Of a stretch of DNA of 33,713 nt, positions 16,974 through 24,624 are shown piece by piece (position 1 is the first letter of the stretch; every line of letters begins with the position of its first letter). The stretch is from an uncultured Oscillospiraceae bacterium (GTDB lineage: Bacteria > Bacillota > Clostridia > Oscillospirales > Ruminococcaceae). Made by a program: the position numbers and the translations under genes. The notes below the pieces were generated by a model that did not search any database, was not told the origin of the DNA, and was given only the letters and a program-made list of their open reading frames with translations. The stretch spans positions 1 to 33,713 of the forward strand of contig URGV01000024.1 in assembly GCA_900547455.1 (NCBI GenBank), written 5' to 3'.

Positions 16974-17906
16974 TCAATGTGCCAGCGTCTGCGGGGAGCC
17001 GTTGTCAAAGGAGGGCAGCCCCTTCGGCTCATACGGCACGCCGCTCTGCGAGCAGTAGTAGATGCGCTCCATCATGTCCGCCGCCTGCAGCGCCGCCGTG
17101 TAAAAAATCTGCGGGAAACTGCGGGTGTCCTGCTTTTCCGGCGTCGCCAGGTGGTACCACGGCTCCCGGTCCAGGTTGAGGATGTCCTCCCGGACCTGAC
17201 GGCGGCGGATGTGCGGCGAAAAGAGGTTGGGGCGGTTGGCCAGCGCCTCCGCAGCCGGAACCAGGCGCACCAGGCACCCATGACGGTCCAGCGTCAGCTG
17301 CACCATGCGGCGCGCGTCGTCAAAGCATTTTTCCACCTCGGTAGGGTCGGTCTGCAGGCCGTAAACCTCCTCCAGCAAAAACTGGTACAGCCGCGCAATC
17401 ACCCGGTACTCCCAGGGGCTGCCCCACAGGCGCTTGGCCGGGCGGTACTCCTGGACGCTCCTTCCCCGCTTCATGCGGTAGAAGGCGGTGTCGATGTCGC
17501 TTTCGATGCGGTTGTGGATGCCGCGGCGCTGGTCTGCGGCCAGCACCCGCTCCTTCTGCACCTGCTTAAAATAGACGTAGGGGTGCGCCTCCCGGTCCAG
17601 ACAATAATGCCCCACAAAGCCCAGAATATACGCGGCCAGCGTCTCGTACTCGTCGGTGTCCTTGCGCTCGTTTAGGTAGCTGCTCATCGCCCAGAACAGC
17701 TCGTCGGTCTTTTCGCAGTGCATCAGTCCGCCGTATCTTTGCAGCACGCTTCTGCCAAAAAAGGCGTCCCGGAAAAACAGCAGGTCCGGTCCCTGCAGCC
17801 CCCAAAAATAGGGCGCAGGGTTCATCTCCAGCATCTCCTGGATCTCCTCGTCCAGCTGGCCAAAGACCTGCGTACCAAACAGTTCATGTGTCACAAAAGC
17901 CGGCAT
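16974..17906 (-). CDS. zinc-dependent phospholipase C family protein
   Basis: This 310-residue protein matches the Zn_dep_PLPC family (PF00882). It starts MPAFVTHELFG, continues with YFWGLQGPDLLFFRD, and has the metal-ligand helices around LMHCEKTDELFWAM and AAYILGFVGHYCLDREAHPYVY. These His and Asp residues would coordinate zinc. There is no signal peptide, so unlike the secreted toxins of the family it should be cytoplasmic; its substrate is unknown. The ATG 17906 has AAGGAGG five bases upstream. A much longer reading frame in phase extends into the TauE/SafE gene and is not real. It follows that gene by 44 bases. Confidence 0.85.
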   Translation of the reverse strand: MPAFVTHELFGTQVFGQLDEEIQEMLEMNPAPYFWGLQGPDLLFFRDAFFGRSVLQRYGGLMHCEKTDELFWAMSSYLNERKDTDEYETLAAYILGFVGHYCLDREAHPYVYFKQVQKERVLAADQRRGIHNRIESDIDTAFYRMKRGRSVQEYRPAKRLWGSPWEYRVIARLYQFLLEEVYGLQTDPTEVEKCFDDARRMVQLTLDRHGCLVRLVPAAEALANRPNLFSPHIRRRQVREDILNLDREPWYHLATPEKQDTRSFPQIFYTAALQAADMMERIYYCSQSGVPYEPKGLPSFDNGSPQTLAH

Positions 17907-17950
17907 GGCGGCCTCCTTTCTTCTCCTAAGCGCCCCGGCAATGGGGCCGA

Positions 17951-18718
17951 TTATCCTAAAAACATATCCGATGCAATCTTGAGCAGCAACAGCAGCATGG
18001 CCACAATCATGATCGGCCGCACGATCTTGGCGCCGTTTTTCAGCGCCAGCCCCGAGCCGACCCAGCTGCCCAGGATGGCAAAGATGGTGCACTTGATGCC
18101 GATGCCGACCAGAACATTGCCGTTCATCCCGTAGGTGATCAGCGCGCCGACGTTGGACGCGAGGTTGACCACCTTGGTGGTGCCGCACGCCTTAATGATG
18201 CCCAGCCCCAGCACCGAGTTAAACAGCAGCGTCATAAAGGTGCCGGCTCCCGGTCCAAAAAAGCCGTCATACATGCCGGTTCCAAAGCCGACCATCGCCG
18301 CCAGCAGCACCGAGCGCAGCAGCGGCATCTCCTCCTGGCGCTCCCGGCCAAAGTCCTTTTTGCGCAGCACCAGCACCGCAATCACCGGCACCGCCACCAG
18401 CAGGATGTAGTTGAGATACTTTTCATCCAGCGCCATGGCAAGCTGCGCGCCCAGAGGAGAGCCCACCAGCGCGCCCAGCGCCGCCACCAGGGCGACCTTG
18501 ATGTTGATCTGCCCCTCCTTTAAAAAACGCAGCAGCGCGGTCAGGGTGCCGATCGAGTTGGCAAATTTGTTGGTGCCCAGCGCCATGTGCGCCGGGATGC
18601 CCACCGCGTAGTAGGCCGGCAGGGTAATCAGCCCGCCGCCGCCCGCGATGGAATCGACCAGGCCCCCCAGAAAGACGCAGGCAAACAAAATCAGCATCTG
18701 TGAAAGTTCCAGTTCCAT
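17951..18718 (-). CDS. TauE/SafE family sulfite/anion exporter
   Basis: This 255-residue membrane protein has seven or eight hydrophobic segments and the two repeat halves of the TauE/SafE family (PF01925). The diagnostic glycine-rich start of the first half is GGLVDSIAGGGGLITLP (residues 18-34), with GTNKFAN downstream. The second half has GFFGPGAGTFMTL and KVVNLASN. The family exports sulfite, sulfoacetate or other organosulfur anions; the substrate here is not known. The ATG 18718 has AAGGAA upstream. It lies 57 bases after the HD gene and 44 bases before the phospholipase gene, probably in one transcript. Confidence 0.9.
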   Translation of the reverse strand: MELELSQMLILFACVFLGGLVDSIAGGGGLITLPAYYAVGIPAHMALGTNKFANSIGTLTALLRFLKEGQINIKVALVAALGALVGSPLGAQLAMALDEKYLNYILLVAVPVIAVLVLRKKDFGRERQEEMPLLRSVLLAAMVGFGTGMYDGFFGPGAGTFMTLLFNSVLGLGIIKACGTTKVVNLASNVGALITYGMNGNVLVGIGIKCTIFAILGSWVGSGLALKNGAKIVRPIMIVAMLLLLLKIASDMFLG

Positions 18719-18775
18719 ATTGTTCCTTCCATTTCTTCTTTTTTCTTCACAAGTATGTCTCCCGCCCGGCTTTTT

Positions 18776-19363
18776 CTAGCGCATGGCGGAGGTACCCTTC
18801 TCCTTTAAGTAGGTGGAATAGACGTCCGCCAGGTGGAGCTTGACCGCCAGCGGATAGCGCTCGTACGCCTGGCTGATGGCAAAGCTGCCGCCGCGGGCCG
18901 CCTCATCAAAGCCGCCCATGTGCCAGCGGATGGCCACCGCCTCCGAAGGCTTTAAGCGCAGAAAGCGCTCGATGAGGAAAACCGATTTTTCCCCGTGTCC
19001 ATACGGGAACTGGTCCTCGATGGCGTAGTAGGGCTGCGGCTCCCAGCGGCCGGTTTCGGGGTTTTTGACGTTGCGGGAGCTGACCTTATAAAACTGCGCC
19101 TTGCACACATCGTGCAGCAGGCCGCAGATGGCAAAGCTCTCCATGCTGTCCCCTTCCTCAAAAAAGCGCTCCGCCATCGTCTCAAAGACGCTGATGCTGT
19201 GCATCACCAGGCCGTGCTGGCAGGCACAGTGATACTTGGTGCTGGCAGGCGCCGAGAAAAAGTCGGTCTTTTTCAGCCACTCCAAAAGCTGCTGCGCCCC
19301 CTCCCGTTTGATGTGGGTACAAAACAGCTCCTCAAATTTTTGCTGGTAATTGATTTCTTCCAT
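18776..19363 (-). CDS. HD domain-containing hydrolase
   Basis: This 195-residue protein has the HD phosphohydrolase signature: the first metal ligand in the YHCACQHGLVMHS region (H50/H55), HD at H84-D85 in CGLLHDVCKAQFY, and a late Asp in KLHLADVYSTY. HD proteins cleave phosphate esters, often of nucleotides, and the substrate is unknown. The ATG 19363 has GGAGG seven bases upstream; the far longer in-phase frame is the shadow of nagB. It is the first gene of the leftward group with tauE, the phospholipase gene and pncB, so a nucleotide or NAD link is possible but unproven. Confidence 0.88.
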   Translation of the reverse strand: MEEINYQQKFEELFCTHIKREGAQQLLEWLKKTDFFSAPASTKYHCACQHGLVMHSISVFETMAERFFEEGDSMESFAICGLLHDVCKAQFYKVSSRNVKNPETGRWEPQPYYAIEDQFPYGHGEKSVFLIERFLRLKPSEAVAIRWHMGGFDEAARGGSFAISQAYERYPLAVKLHLADVYSTYLKEKGTSAMR

Positions 19364-19432
19364 CTTGTTGCCTCCGGTATCCTCAAACAAAAATGTGCCG
19401 GTCCGCTCCTTTTTCGCTGCCGGTTCAGGATT

Positions 19433-19441
19433 ATTATAGCA
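19433..19441 (-). promoter_or_regulatory. extended -10 promoter of the HD operon
   Basis: On the minus strand TGCTATAAT gives an extended -10 (TATAAT 19433-19438). The -35 region (TTTGCG at 19456-19461) is weak, so the TG motif probably compensates. The leader to the ATG at 19363 is about 65 bases. Confidence 0.6.
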
Positions 19442-19521
19442 CATTTCTTCCAATACGCAAAAAGTTTTCTTAAAAAATATGGGGCAAAACAAAGCAATTT
19501 GTGAAAAAGATAAAAATCCCC

Positions 19522-19551
19522 TAGACCAAAGCGGTATCCCTGTGTTAAAAT
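19522..19551 (+). promoter_or_regulatory. probable promoter of nagB
   Basis: TAGACC (19522-19527) and TAAAAT (19546-19551) are separated by 18 bases. Four of six -35 bases match consensus. The leader of about 65 bases shows no glmS-type structure. Confidence 0.5.
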
Positions 19552-19624
19552 GAAAGCAGATAGAATGACCCATCGTCCGGCAAACGCCGTCCGACAGGAA
19601 ATGGAATGAAAAGAGGTTATCATT

Positions 19625-20353
19625 ATGAAAGTCATTGTCGTAAAGGATTACACCGAAATGTGCAAGCGCGCCAGCCGCATCTTTGCCGCTCAGGTCACGC
19701 TGAAACCGGACAGCGTGCTGGGACTTGCCACCGGCTCCACCCCGGTGGGGATGTACAAGGAGCTGGTGCAGATGTTTGACGAAGGGCGCATCGACTTCAG
19801 CCAGGTCAAGACGGTCAATCTGGACGAATATGCCGGCCTGCCGGGGAACAACGACCAGAGCTACCGCTACTTTATGAACCAGAACCTGTTCGACCACATC
19901 AACATCGACAAGGCAAACACCAACGTCCCGGACGGCACCGCCGCCGACCTGCATGCCGAGTGTGAGCGATATGAGCAGGTGGTTGCCAGCATGGGCGGCG
20001 TGGACATCCAGCTGCTGGGCATCGGCAACAACGGCCACATCGCCTTCAACGAGCCCTGCGACGAGTTCCCGGAAAAGACCCATGTGGTCGACCTGACCCA
20101 GAACACCATCGAGGCCAACGCCCGCTTCTTCCAGTCGATGGATGAGGTGCCAAAGCAGGCCATCACCATGGGCATCGGCACCATCATGAAGGCCAAAAAG
20201 ATCGTCCTGCTGGCAAACGGCCCCAAAAAGGCGCAGACCATCTATGACACCGTCTACGGCCCCATCACCCCGAAGGTTCCGGCCAGCATCCTGCGCCTGC
20301 ACCCGGACGTCACCATCTTTGTGGATGAGGAAGCCGGTGCGCTGCTCAAATAA
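19625..20353 (+). CDS. nagB: glucosamine-6-phosphate deaminase
   Basis: This 242-residue enzyme converts glucosamine 6-phosphate to fructose 6-phosphate and ammonia, feeding amino sugars into glycolysis. The phosphate-binding LATGSTPVGMY is at residues 34-44, the catalytic Asp is D67 in NLDEYAGL, and GIGNNGHIAFNEP carries H138 and E143. It is the short, non-allosteric Gram-positive form. The ATG at 19625 has AGAGGT nine bases upstream. No nagA is in the window. The radical SAM gene starts 2 bases after its stop. Confidence 0.96.
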   Translation: MKVIVVKDYTEMCKRASRIFAAQVTLKPDSVLGLATGSTPVGMYKELVQMFDEGRIDFSQVKTVNLDEYAGLPGNNDQSYRYFMNQNLFDHINIDKANTNVPDGTAADLHAECERYEQVVASMGGVDIQLLGIGNNGHIAFNEPCDEFPEKTHVVDLTQNTIEANARFFQSMDEVPKQAITMGIGTIMKAKKIVLLANGPKKAQTIYDTVYGPITPKVPASILRLHPDVTIFVDEEAGALLK

Positions 20354-20355
20354 CC

Positions 20356-21306
20356 ATGCACAATCCCTTCCCCTATTCGGATACCAACAAGCGCTACCAC
20401 ACCTTCGACTACTTTCTGCGACACCGCTTTGGCGGCAAGGTCGCCAAGGTCTCGCTGGACGCGGGCTTCACCTGCCCCAACATCGACGGCTCGAAGGGTG
20501 TCGGCGGCTGCACCTACTGCTCGGCTAAAGGCAGCGGGGACTTTGCCGGCGACAAAAATCTGCCGCTGCGCGACCAGTTTGAGCAGGTGCGGCAGATGAT
20601 GGACCGCAAGTGGCCGGGCACCCGCTACATCCCCTATTTCCAGGCGCACACCAACACCTATGCGCCGCTGCCGGTGCTGCGGGAAAAGTTTGAGCAGGCG
20701 CTCTGCTTCCCCAACGCGGTGGGGCTTGCCATTGCCACCCGCGCCGACTGCATCAGCGACGAGGTCGCGGATTACCTGGGTGAGCTTGCCCGCCGCACCT
20801 ATCTGGAGGTGGAGCTGGGGCTGCAGACCATCCACGACGCCACCGGCGAGCGGATCAACCGCTGCCACAGCTACGCCGACTTTTTGACCGGCTACCACAA
20901 ACTGCGGGAGCGCGGGGTCAATGTCTGCGTCCACATCATCGACGGGCTGCCCGGCGAGACCCATGAGATGATGCTGCAGACTGCTCAGGCCCTCTCCCAG
21001 CTGCAGCTGCACAGCATCAAGATCCACCTGCTGCACCTGTTAAAGGGCACCAGAATAGCCGAGGAGTATGCCCGCGGGGAATTTGCGCTGCTCTCCCGGG
21101 AGGAATATGTGCAGATTGTCTGCGACCAGCTGGAGCTATTGCCGCCCGAGCTTGTCATCCAGCGGCTGACCGGCGACGGCGAGCGAGAGTCGCTCATCGG
21201 GCCGATGTGGAGCCTAAAAAAACTGGTGGTCATGAACGAGATCGACAAGGAGCTGGCCCGCCGGGACTCCTGGCAGGGCAGGCGCTTTTCTCCAGCTCAT
21301 GTTTAA
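20356..21306 (+). CDS. TIGR01212 family radical SAM protein (YtqA-like)
   Basis: This 316-residue protein belongs to the TIGR01212 radical SAM family. The three cysteines for the 4Fe-4S cluster are C40, C52 and C55 (CX11CX2C in GFTCPN...GCTYC), a spacing characteristic of this family rather than the usual CX3CX2C. Other conserved parts are YFQAHTNTYAP, GLAIATRADC, LEVELGLQTIHD and HIIDGLPGET. Distant relatives are the Elp3/MiaB-type radical SAM proteins. The substrate has not been established. It starts 2 bases after the nagB stop with no separate ribosome site of note, so it is co-transcribed and perhaps translationally coupled. Confidence 0.92.
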   Translation: MHNPFPYSDTNKRYHTFDYFLRHRFGGKVAKVSLDAGFTCPNIDGSKGVGGCTYCSAKGSGDFAGDKNLPLRDQFEQVRQMMDRKWPGTRYIPYFQAHTNTYAPLPVLREKFEQALCFPNAVGLAIATRADCISDEVADYLGELARRTYLEVELGLQTIHDATGERINRCHSYADFLTGYHKLRERGVNVCVHIIDGLPGETHEMMLQTAQALSQLQLHSIKIHLLHLLKGTRIAEEYARGEFALLSREEYVQIVCDQLELLPPELVIQRLTGDGERESLIGPMWSLKKLVVMNEIDKELARRDSWQGRRFSPAHV

Positions 21307-21318
21307 AAAGGCCATACA

Positions 21319-21351
21319 AAAAAGGAACCTTCGCGCAGAAGGTTCCTTTTT
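21319..21351. terminator. bidirectional terminator between radical SAM and DUF4358 genes
   Basis: The perfect 11-bp stem AAAGGAACCTT/AAGGTTCCTTT (21321-21331/21339-21349) has a CGCGCAG loop and A/T-rich flanks. It serves both convergent genes. Confidence 0.9.
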
Positions 21352-21366
21352 GCATGCTCTTTTTGT

Positions 21367-21849
21367 TTAGCCGAGGATCTGGTCCAGCACTTCCTGAGCC
21401 TTTTCGTTGTCCGGGGAGATGACAAGGAAGATATAGTTGCCCTTTTCCTCAATGATGGCGCTCTCGATCTTCGGCATTTCCTCCGGTTTGTAGTCCTCAT
21501 AGCGGACCTTCAGGTCGGAGATGCGGTCGTTGATCAGGCTCTTGACGGTGGTCATCTGGTCAGATTCCTTGACCTGGAACATGGCGATCTCGTCGGCGTT
21601 GCCGGTGGCGTAATCAGCCATGTAGATGGCGTAGTCTTCCAATGTGGCCGGGTCGATGTAATAGTAGTTGTTCAGCGCGGCCTCGGTCTGCTTCTGCATC
21701 TTGCTGGCAGAAAAATCGATCGAGCTGGTCAGCTGATTGTACACCTCGTCAAAGGAGATGTAGGTTTCCTCGCTGCTGCAGCCCGCGAAGGCCATGCTCA
21801 TGGTCAACACTGCCAGAATCACTGCAAACAATTTTTTCATTCTTCTCAT
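21367..21849 (-). CDS. DUF4358 domain-containing lipoprotein
   Basis: This 160-residue protein has a lipoprotein signal: RRMKK, a hydrophobic stretch, then FAGC with acylated Cys24. The mature part fits DUF4358 (PF14270): YYIDPATLEDYAIYMADYATGNADEIAMF and MTTVKSLINDRISD, followed by YIFLVISPDNEKAQEVL. Function is unknown; in Firmicutes the family recurs beside SGNH hydrolases and MBOAT acyltransferases of cell surface modification. The ATG 21849 has GGAGG eight bases upstream, placed over the stop of the SGNH gene. It is the second gene of that pair. Confidence 0.87.
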   Translation of the reverse strand: MRRMKKLFAVILAVLTMSMAFAGCSSEETYISFDEVYNQLTSSIDFSASKMQKQTEAALNNYYYIDPATLEDYAIYMADYATGNADEIAMFQVKESDQMTTVKSLINDRISDLKVRYEDYKPEEMPKIESAIIEEKGNYIFLVISPDNEKAQEVLDQILG

Positions 21850-21852
21850 CGC

Positions 21853-22863
21853 TTATTCCTCCGTTACGGTATGGGTTCGCAGATAGTCGAACCACAAATT
21901 GTAATATTTTCCGCCAAAGTGCATGCCGTCGCCGTCAGAGTCTGCCGGCAGGCAGCCCTGGTCATCCTTGAACACCGAGGCGACATCCAGATAGTGAACG
22001 CCCTCGTTCTCCGCAATCTGAACCACCAGCTCGTTGTACTGGTTGATCTTTTCGTTGGAGATGTCGTCGCGCTCATCGTCAAATTCCTGGGTCACCGGCA
22101 GGATGGACTGCAGAAAGATCTCGCTGTCCGGGTGCTGCTCCTTGACCTGCTGGACAAACTCGGTGTAAGTATCGGTGAAGTGTTCCTCTGTGAACCAGCC
22201 GACACCGTTGGCGCCAAACATGATGTAAATCTTGCTGGGAGCTGCCTCCTCCAGCGCCCCCATGACGGTGGTGTAGCCCGCATCGGTGCGGATCTGGTCG
22301 TCGGTAAAGACGGTGTCCAGATTGATGCCTCTGGCGGCAACCACGGTGGCGTTGCTCATGATGTCGTAGAGCTTGATGCCCTCGGTGATCGAGTCGCCCA
22401 CAAAGGCTGCGTCGTCAAAATAGTCGTCGGTGACCGCAGAACCGGTGTTGGGCACCAGCGCCGGAGAATTGAGAATCCGCTCCGAGGTCCTGTCCACGAT
22501 GTCGACCGTAGTCGAGGCTTCCTGGGCCTCCCCAGTCTGTTCCTCCTGTGTCTCTCCGGTCTGCTCCTCCTGGGTCTCATCGGTGCCTACTGCAGCCGCC
22601 GCGTCCTCTTCCGGCTGCTGCGGCTGCTGGTCGGCAGTGGCCGCGTCCGTCTGATCGGCTTCTGTCTCAACCGGCGCCTCCTTTGGCCCGTCGGCGTTGG
22701 CCTGCGCCGAAAGCTCCTCATTTCTCTGCTGCTGCAGGTTGCCCCAGTAAAACGAAATCCCCAGCGCCAGCACTGCCGACACCAGTAAGATGACCAGGAA
22801 GATCATCAGGTTTTTCTTTCTGGATTTCCTGCGGCTTGCATAGATACTTACTTTACTGTACAA
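21853..22863 (-). CDS. membrane-anchored SGNH/GDSL hydrolase
   Basis: This protein of about 336 residues has a basic N-terminus, one membrane segment (about residues 20-42), a long acidic Gln/Glu-rich linker with a repeated EEQTGE motif, then an SGNH esterase domain. Block I is FVGDSITEG (catalytic Ser), block II Gly is in ARGINLD, block III Asn is in MFGANGVGW, and block V is DGDGMHF with the catalytic Asp and His. It should deacetylate or acylate a cell-surface glycan outside the membrane. I place the start at TTG 22863, five bases after GGGGGAGG; an earlier TTG (22890) lacks a ribosome site. It is followed immediately by the DUF4358 gene. Confidence 0.85.
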   Translation of the reverse strand: MYSKVSIYASRRKSRKKNLMIFLVILLVSAVLALGISFYWGNLQQQRNEELSAQANADGPKEAPVETEADQTDAATADQQPQQPEEDAAAAVGTDETQEEQTGETQEEQTGEAQEASTTVDIVDRTSERILNSPALVPNTGSAVTDDYFDDAAFVGDSITEGIKLYDIMSNATVVAARGINLDTVFTDDQIRTDAGYTTVMGALEEAAPSKIYIMFGANGVGWFTEEHFTDTYTEFVQQVKEQHPDSEIFLQSILPVTQEFDDERDDISNEKINQYNELVVQIAENEGVHYLDVASVFKDDQGCLPADSDGDGMHFGGKYYNLWFDYLRTHTVTEE

Positions 22864-22976
22864 ACCTTCCTCCCCCTTTTTCCCTTTCAAAATAGCAGGT
22901 TGGGAAATTTCCTATCTAGTATACTACATCCATCAAAAAATTCCTAGACCTTCCTTTAAATTTCATAAAAAATTCA

Positions 22977-23000
22977 TAAAAATTACGAATGTAATTTTTA
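22977..23000. repeat. AT-rich perfect hairpin between SGNH and tRNA-Leu genes
   Basis: TAAAAATTAC and GTAATTTTTA form a perfect 10-bp stem around GAAT. It is preceded by a doubled TTCATAAAAA. It stands between the divergent SGNH operon and tRNA-Leu promoter and could be a regulator site or a weak terminator. Confidence 0.55.
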
Positions 23001-23049
23001 TTTCTTATGGCAGTAGAGGAATATTTTCTCCAAAACGGTCAAAAAGTGC

Positions 23050-23078
23050 TTGACTTTCCTGCCTGTCAATGCTATAAT
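23050..23078 (+). promoter_or_regulatory. promoter of tRNA-Leu
   Basis: TTGACT (23050-23055), 17 bases, TATAAT (23073-23078). It lies about 43 bases before the tRNA 5' end. Confidence 0.9.
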
Positions 23079-23120
23079 AGACTGCGTTGAACCGGTCCCG
23101 GTCAACCCAATATTGCATAT

Positions 23121-23204
23121 GCGAGTGTGCTGGAATAGGCAGACAGGCACGTTTGAGGGGCGTGTGTCTTTGACGTACGAGTTCAAGTCTCGTCACTCGC
23201 ACCA
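23121..23204 (+). tRNA. tRNA-Leu (anticodon GAG)
   Basis: This 84-base type II tRNA has a perfect acceptor GCGAGTG/CACTCGC, the anticodon stem CACGT/GCGTG around TTGAGGG (anticodon GAG, reading CTC and CTT), a long variable arm, the T-arm ACGAGTTCAAGTCTCGT, discriminator A and encoded CCA. Confidence 0.95.
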
Positions 23205-23242
23205 AAATCCGTCAGAGTTTATGACTTTGACGGATTTTCTTT
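23204..23242 (+). terminator. intrinsic terminator after tRNA-Leu
   Basis: AAAATCCGTCA pairs with TGACGGATTTT (23204-23214/23228-23238) and is followed by CTTTT. It begins at the last base of the tRNA. Confidence 0.85.
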
Positions 23243-23316
23243 TCTGTCCGAACATTGCTTTATTGTGAACTATAAGGAATGGTATTTCTGTTGATTTATA
23301 GGAGGCTCTTTAGACG

Positions 23317-23382
23317 ATGGCTGATTTATCGAACAATTTGAACTGGTCTAAAATACACGCGAGTAATCCGCTAAAATTTTGA
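23317..23382 (+). CDS. short ORF of 21 codons upstream of the HEPN-like gene
   Basis: An AGGAGG (23300-23305) stands 11 bases before an ATG (23317) that opens a 21-codon frame beginning MADLSNNLNW and ending at TGA 23380-23382. It lies in the AT-rich segment, about 80 bases upstream of the HEPN-like start. I recognise no homologue. It could be a leader peptide, a small partner protein or the truncated front of a lost gene. Confidence 0.35.
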   Translation: MADLSNNLNWSKIHASNPLKF

Positions 23383-23460
23383 TTCCTAAAATAATTGCTG
23401 CTCCATAATAAGATAACACCTGCAATTATAGCAATACATCAAAAAATCGAAAGGTATCGT

Positions 23461-24033
23461 ATGACTACAAAAAAATATATACCGATCCATAACTTAGCAT
23501 GCTGTTCTGAATATGACCCAGATTCTTCCATATGTCAGAATTGTGATTGCTGTTATGTTGATATTGAGGAAACAATTATTTTCCAAGAATGTCATGCATT
23601 TTACACAGTATTCTTATATTTAGAGAAACAACTAAAAACTAGCGGACTTCACGATAGTAAATTCGATGTTAATCTTCCAATTTTACTTTCTGTTCCATAT
23701 GCGGTAAACGGAGCTTTTGCCTGTGAATTAGCATTGAAATATCTTCTTATTTCTTCAAATATTCCCTTCGCCATGGCGAAGGGACATGACTTAGAATATC
23801 TATTTCAACTGCTCCCTGAAAATCAAAAAGACACTCTAACACTGCTAATAAAAAAAAGAGGCTGCTTAGATGATCGCTCTTTTCAAGATGGCTTACACTC
23901 AATAGCTAATATATTTAATAAACATCGTTATCAATTTAGCAACTATGATCAAAACCTTACCATTCATTCTTTGTTTAACCCTTTTGTTCATATTTTATGC
24001 GAATTCGTGCTTGGAAAAAAGGAGGAAAAATGA
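23461..24033 (+). CDS. cysteine-rich HEPN-like protein of unknown function
   Basis: This 190-residue protein is encoded by strikingly AT-rich DNA, unlike every neighbour. The N-terminus carries six Cys (14, 15, 25, 28, 30, 31) that could bind zinc. Residues 78-180 look like a HEPN-type helical bundle: PYAVNGAFACELALKYLL, GHDLEYLFQLLP (108-119), and KHRYQFSNYD (154-163) near the end. HEPN proteins include RNases of toxin-antitoxin and abortive infection systems, but a clear R-x4-6-H catalytic motif is not evident. The ATG 23461 has AAAGG six bases upstream; the earlier in-frame ATG at 23395 has no ribosome site. Its stop overlaps the GNAT start region. The family call is tentative. Confidence 0.6.
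   Translation: MTTKKYIPIHNLACCSEYDPDSSICQNCDCCYVDIEETIIFQECHAFYTVFLYLEKQLKTSGLHDSKFDVNLPILLSVPYAVNGAFACELALKYLLISSNIPFAMAKGHDLEYLFQLLPENQKDTLTLLIKKRGCLDDRSFQDGLHSIANIFNKHRYQFSNYDQNLTIHSLFNPFVHILCEFVLGKKEEK
23763..23784. repeat. perfect 22-bp palindrome inside the HEPN-like gene
   Basis: CCCTTCGCCATGGCGAAGGG plus one further T/A pair is a gapless perfect palindrome. It is GC-rich (14 of 22) inside an AT-rich gene and codes for PFAMAKG in frame. Confidence 0.85.
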
Positions 24034-24563
24034 TGCTGCATCTGGAATCGGAGCGCCTCACCTACCGGAAAATCACCGAGCAGGATTTTGAAATTGTGGC
24101 CGGCATCCTGCGTGATCCGGAGGTCCGCCGCATCTGGGAGCAGGATTTTTCCGACGAGGAGGTTTGGGCCTGGATTGCCCGCCGGCAGGAAGGCTACCGG
24201 AAAAGCGGCATCGACTACCTTCTGGCGCTGGACAAGGCCACCGGTCAGCCGGTCGGACAGATCGGCGTGCTGCGGGAGGAAATCAACGGCGAAAAGGTCT
24301 GGGGCGTCGGCTATATCCTGCGGGGCGACTGCCGCAAAAAAGGCTATGCCACCGAAGGCGCCCGCCGGATGGCCGCCTATGCCTTTGAGGAACTTGGCGC
24401 CGACAAGATTATCTGCGACATCCGCCCGATCAACGGCCCGTCGCTGGCGGTAGCCAGAAGGCTTCACATGACCGAAACCGGCAGCTTTGTCAAACGGGTA
24501 CACGGCGTCGAGATGGTACATCTGCTCTTTGTCCTGCGCCCGGATGATCTCCACCAACAATAA
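24033..24563 (+). CDS. GNAT family N-acetyltransferase (RimJ/RimL type)
   Basis: This 176-residue protein has the GNAT fold: the N-terminal strand LESERLTYRKITEQDFEIV, the acetyl-CoA-binding region GYILRGDCRKKGYATEGARRM near residue 105, and the C-terminal NGPSLAVARRLHMTETG. It resembles enzymes that acetylate protein N-termini or small amines; the substrate is unknown. ATGATG gives two starts, 24030 and 24033; the GGAGG at 24021-24025 fits 24033 better. Its ribosome site lies inside the HEPN-like gene and the first ATG overlaps its stop, so the pair may be co-translated. It returns to the GC-rich codon use of the chromosome. Confidence 0.88.
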   Translation: MLHLESERLTYRKITEQDFEIVAGILRDPEVRRIWEQDFSDEEVWAWIARRQEGYRKSGIDYLLALDKATGQPVGQIGVLREEINGEKVWGVGYILRGDCRKKGYATEGARRMAAYAFEELGADKIICDIRPINGPSLAVARRLHMTETGSFVKRVHGVEMVHLLFVLRPDDLHQQ

Positions 24564-24580
24564 AATTTTCAACCGCACAA

Positions 24581-24615
24581 ATCCCCGGCAGCTTTGACGC
24601 TGCCGGGGATTTTTT
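24581..24615 (+). terminator. intrinsic terminator after the GNAT gene
   Basis: The perfect 10-bp stem CCCCGGCAGC/GCTGCCGGGG (24583-24592/24599-24608) is followed by ATTTTTTAT. It sits between convergent genes. Confidence 0.9.
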
Positions 24616-24624
24616 ATGCAATCG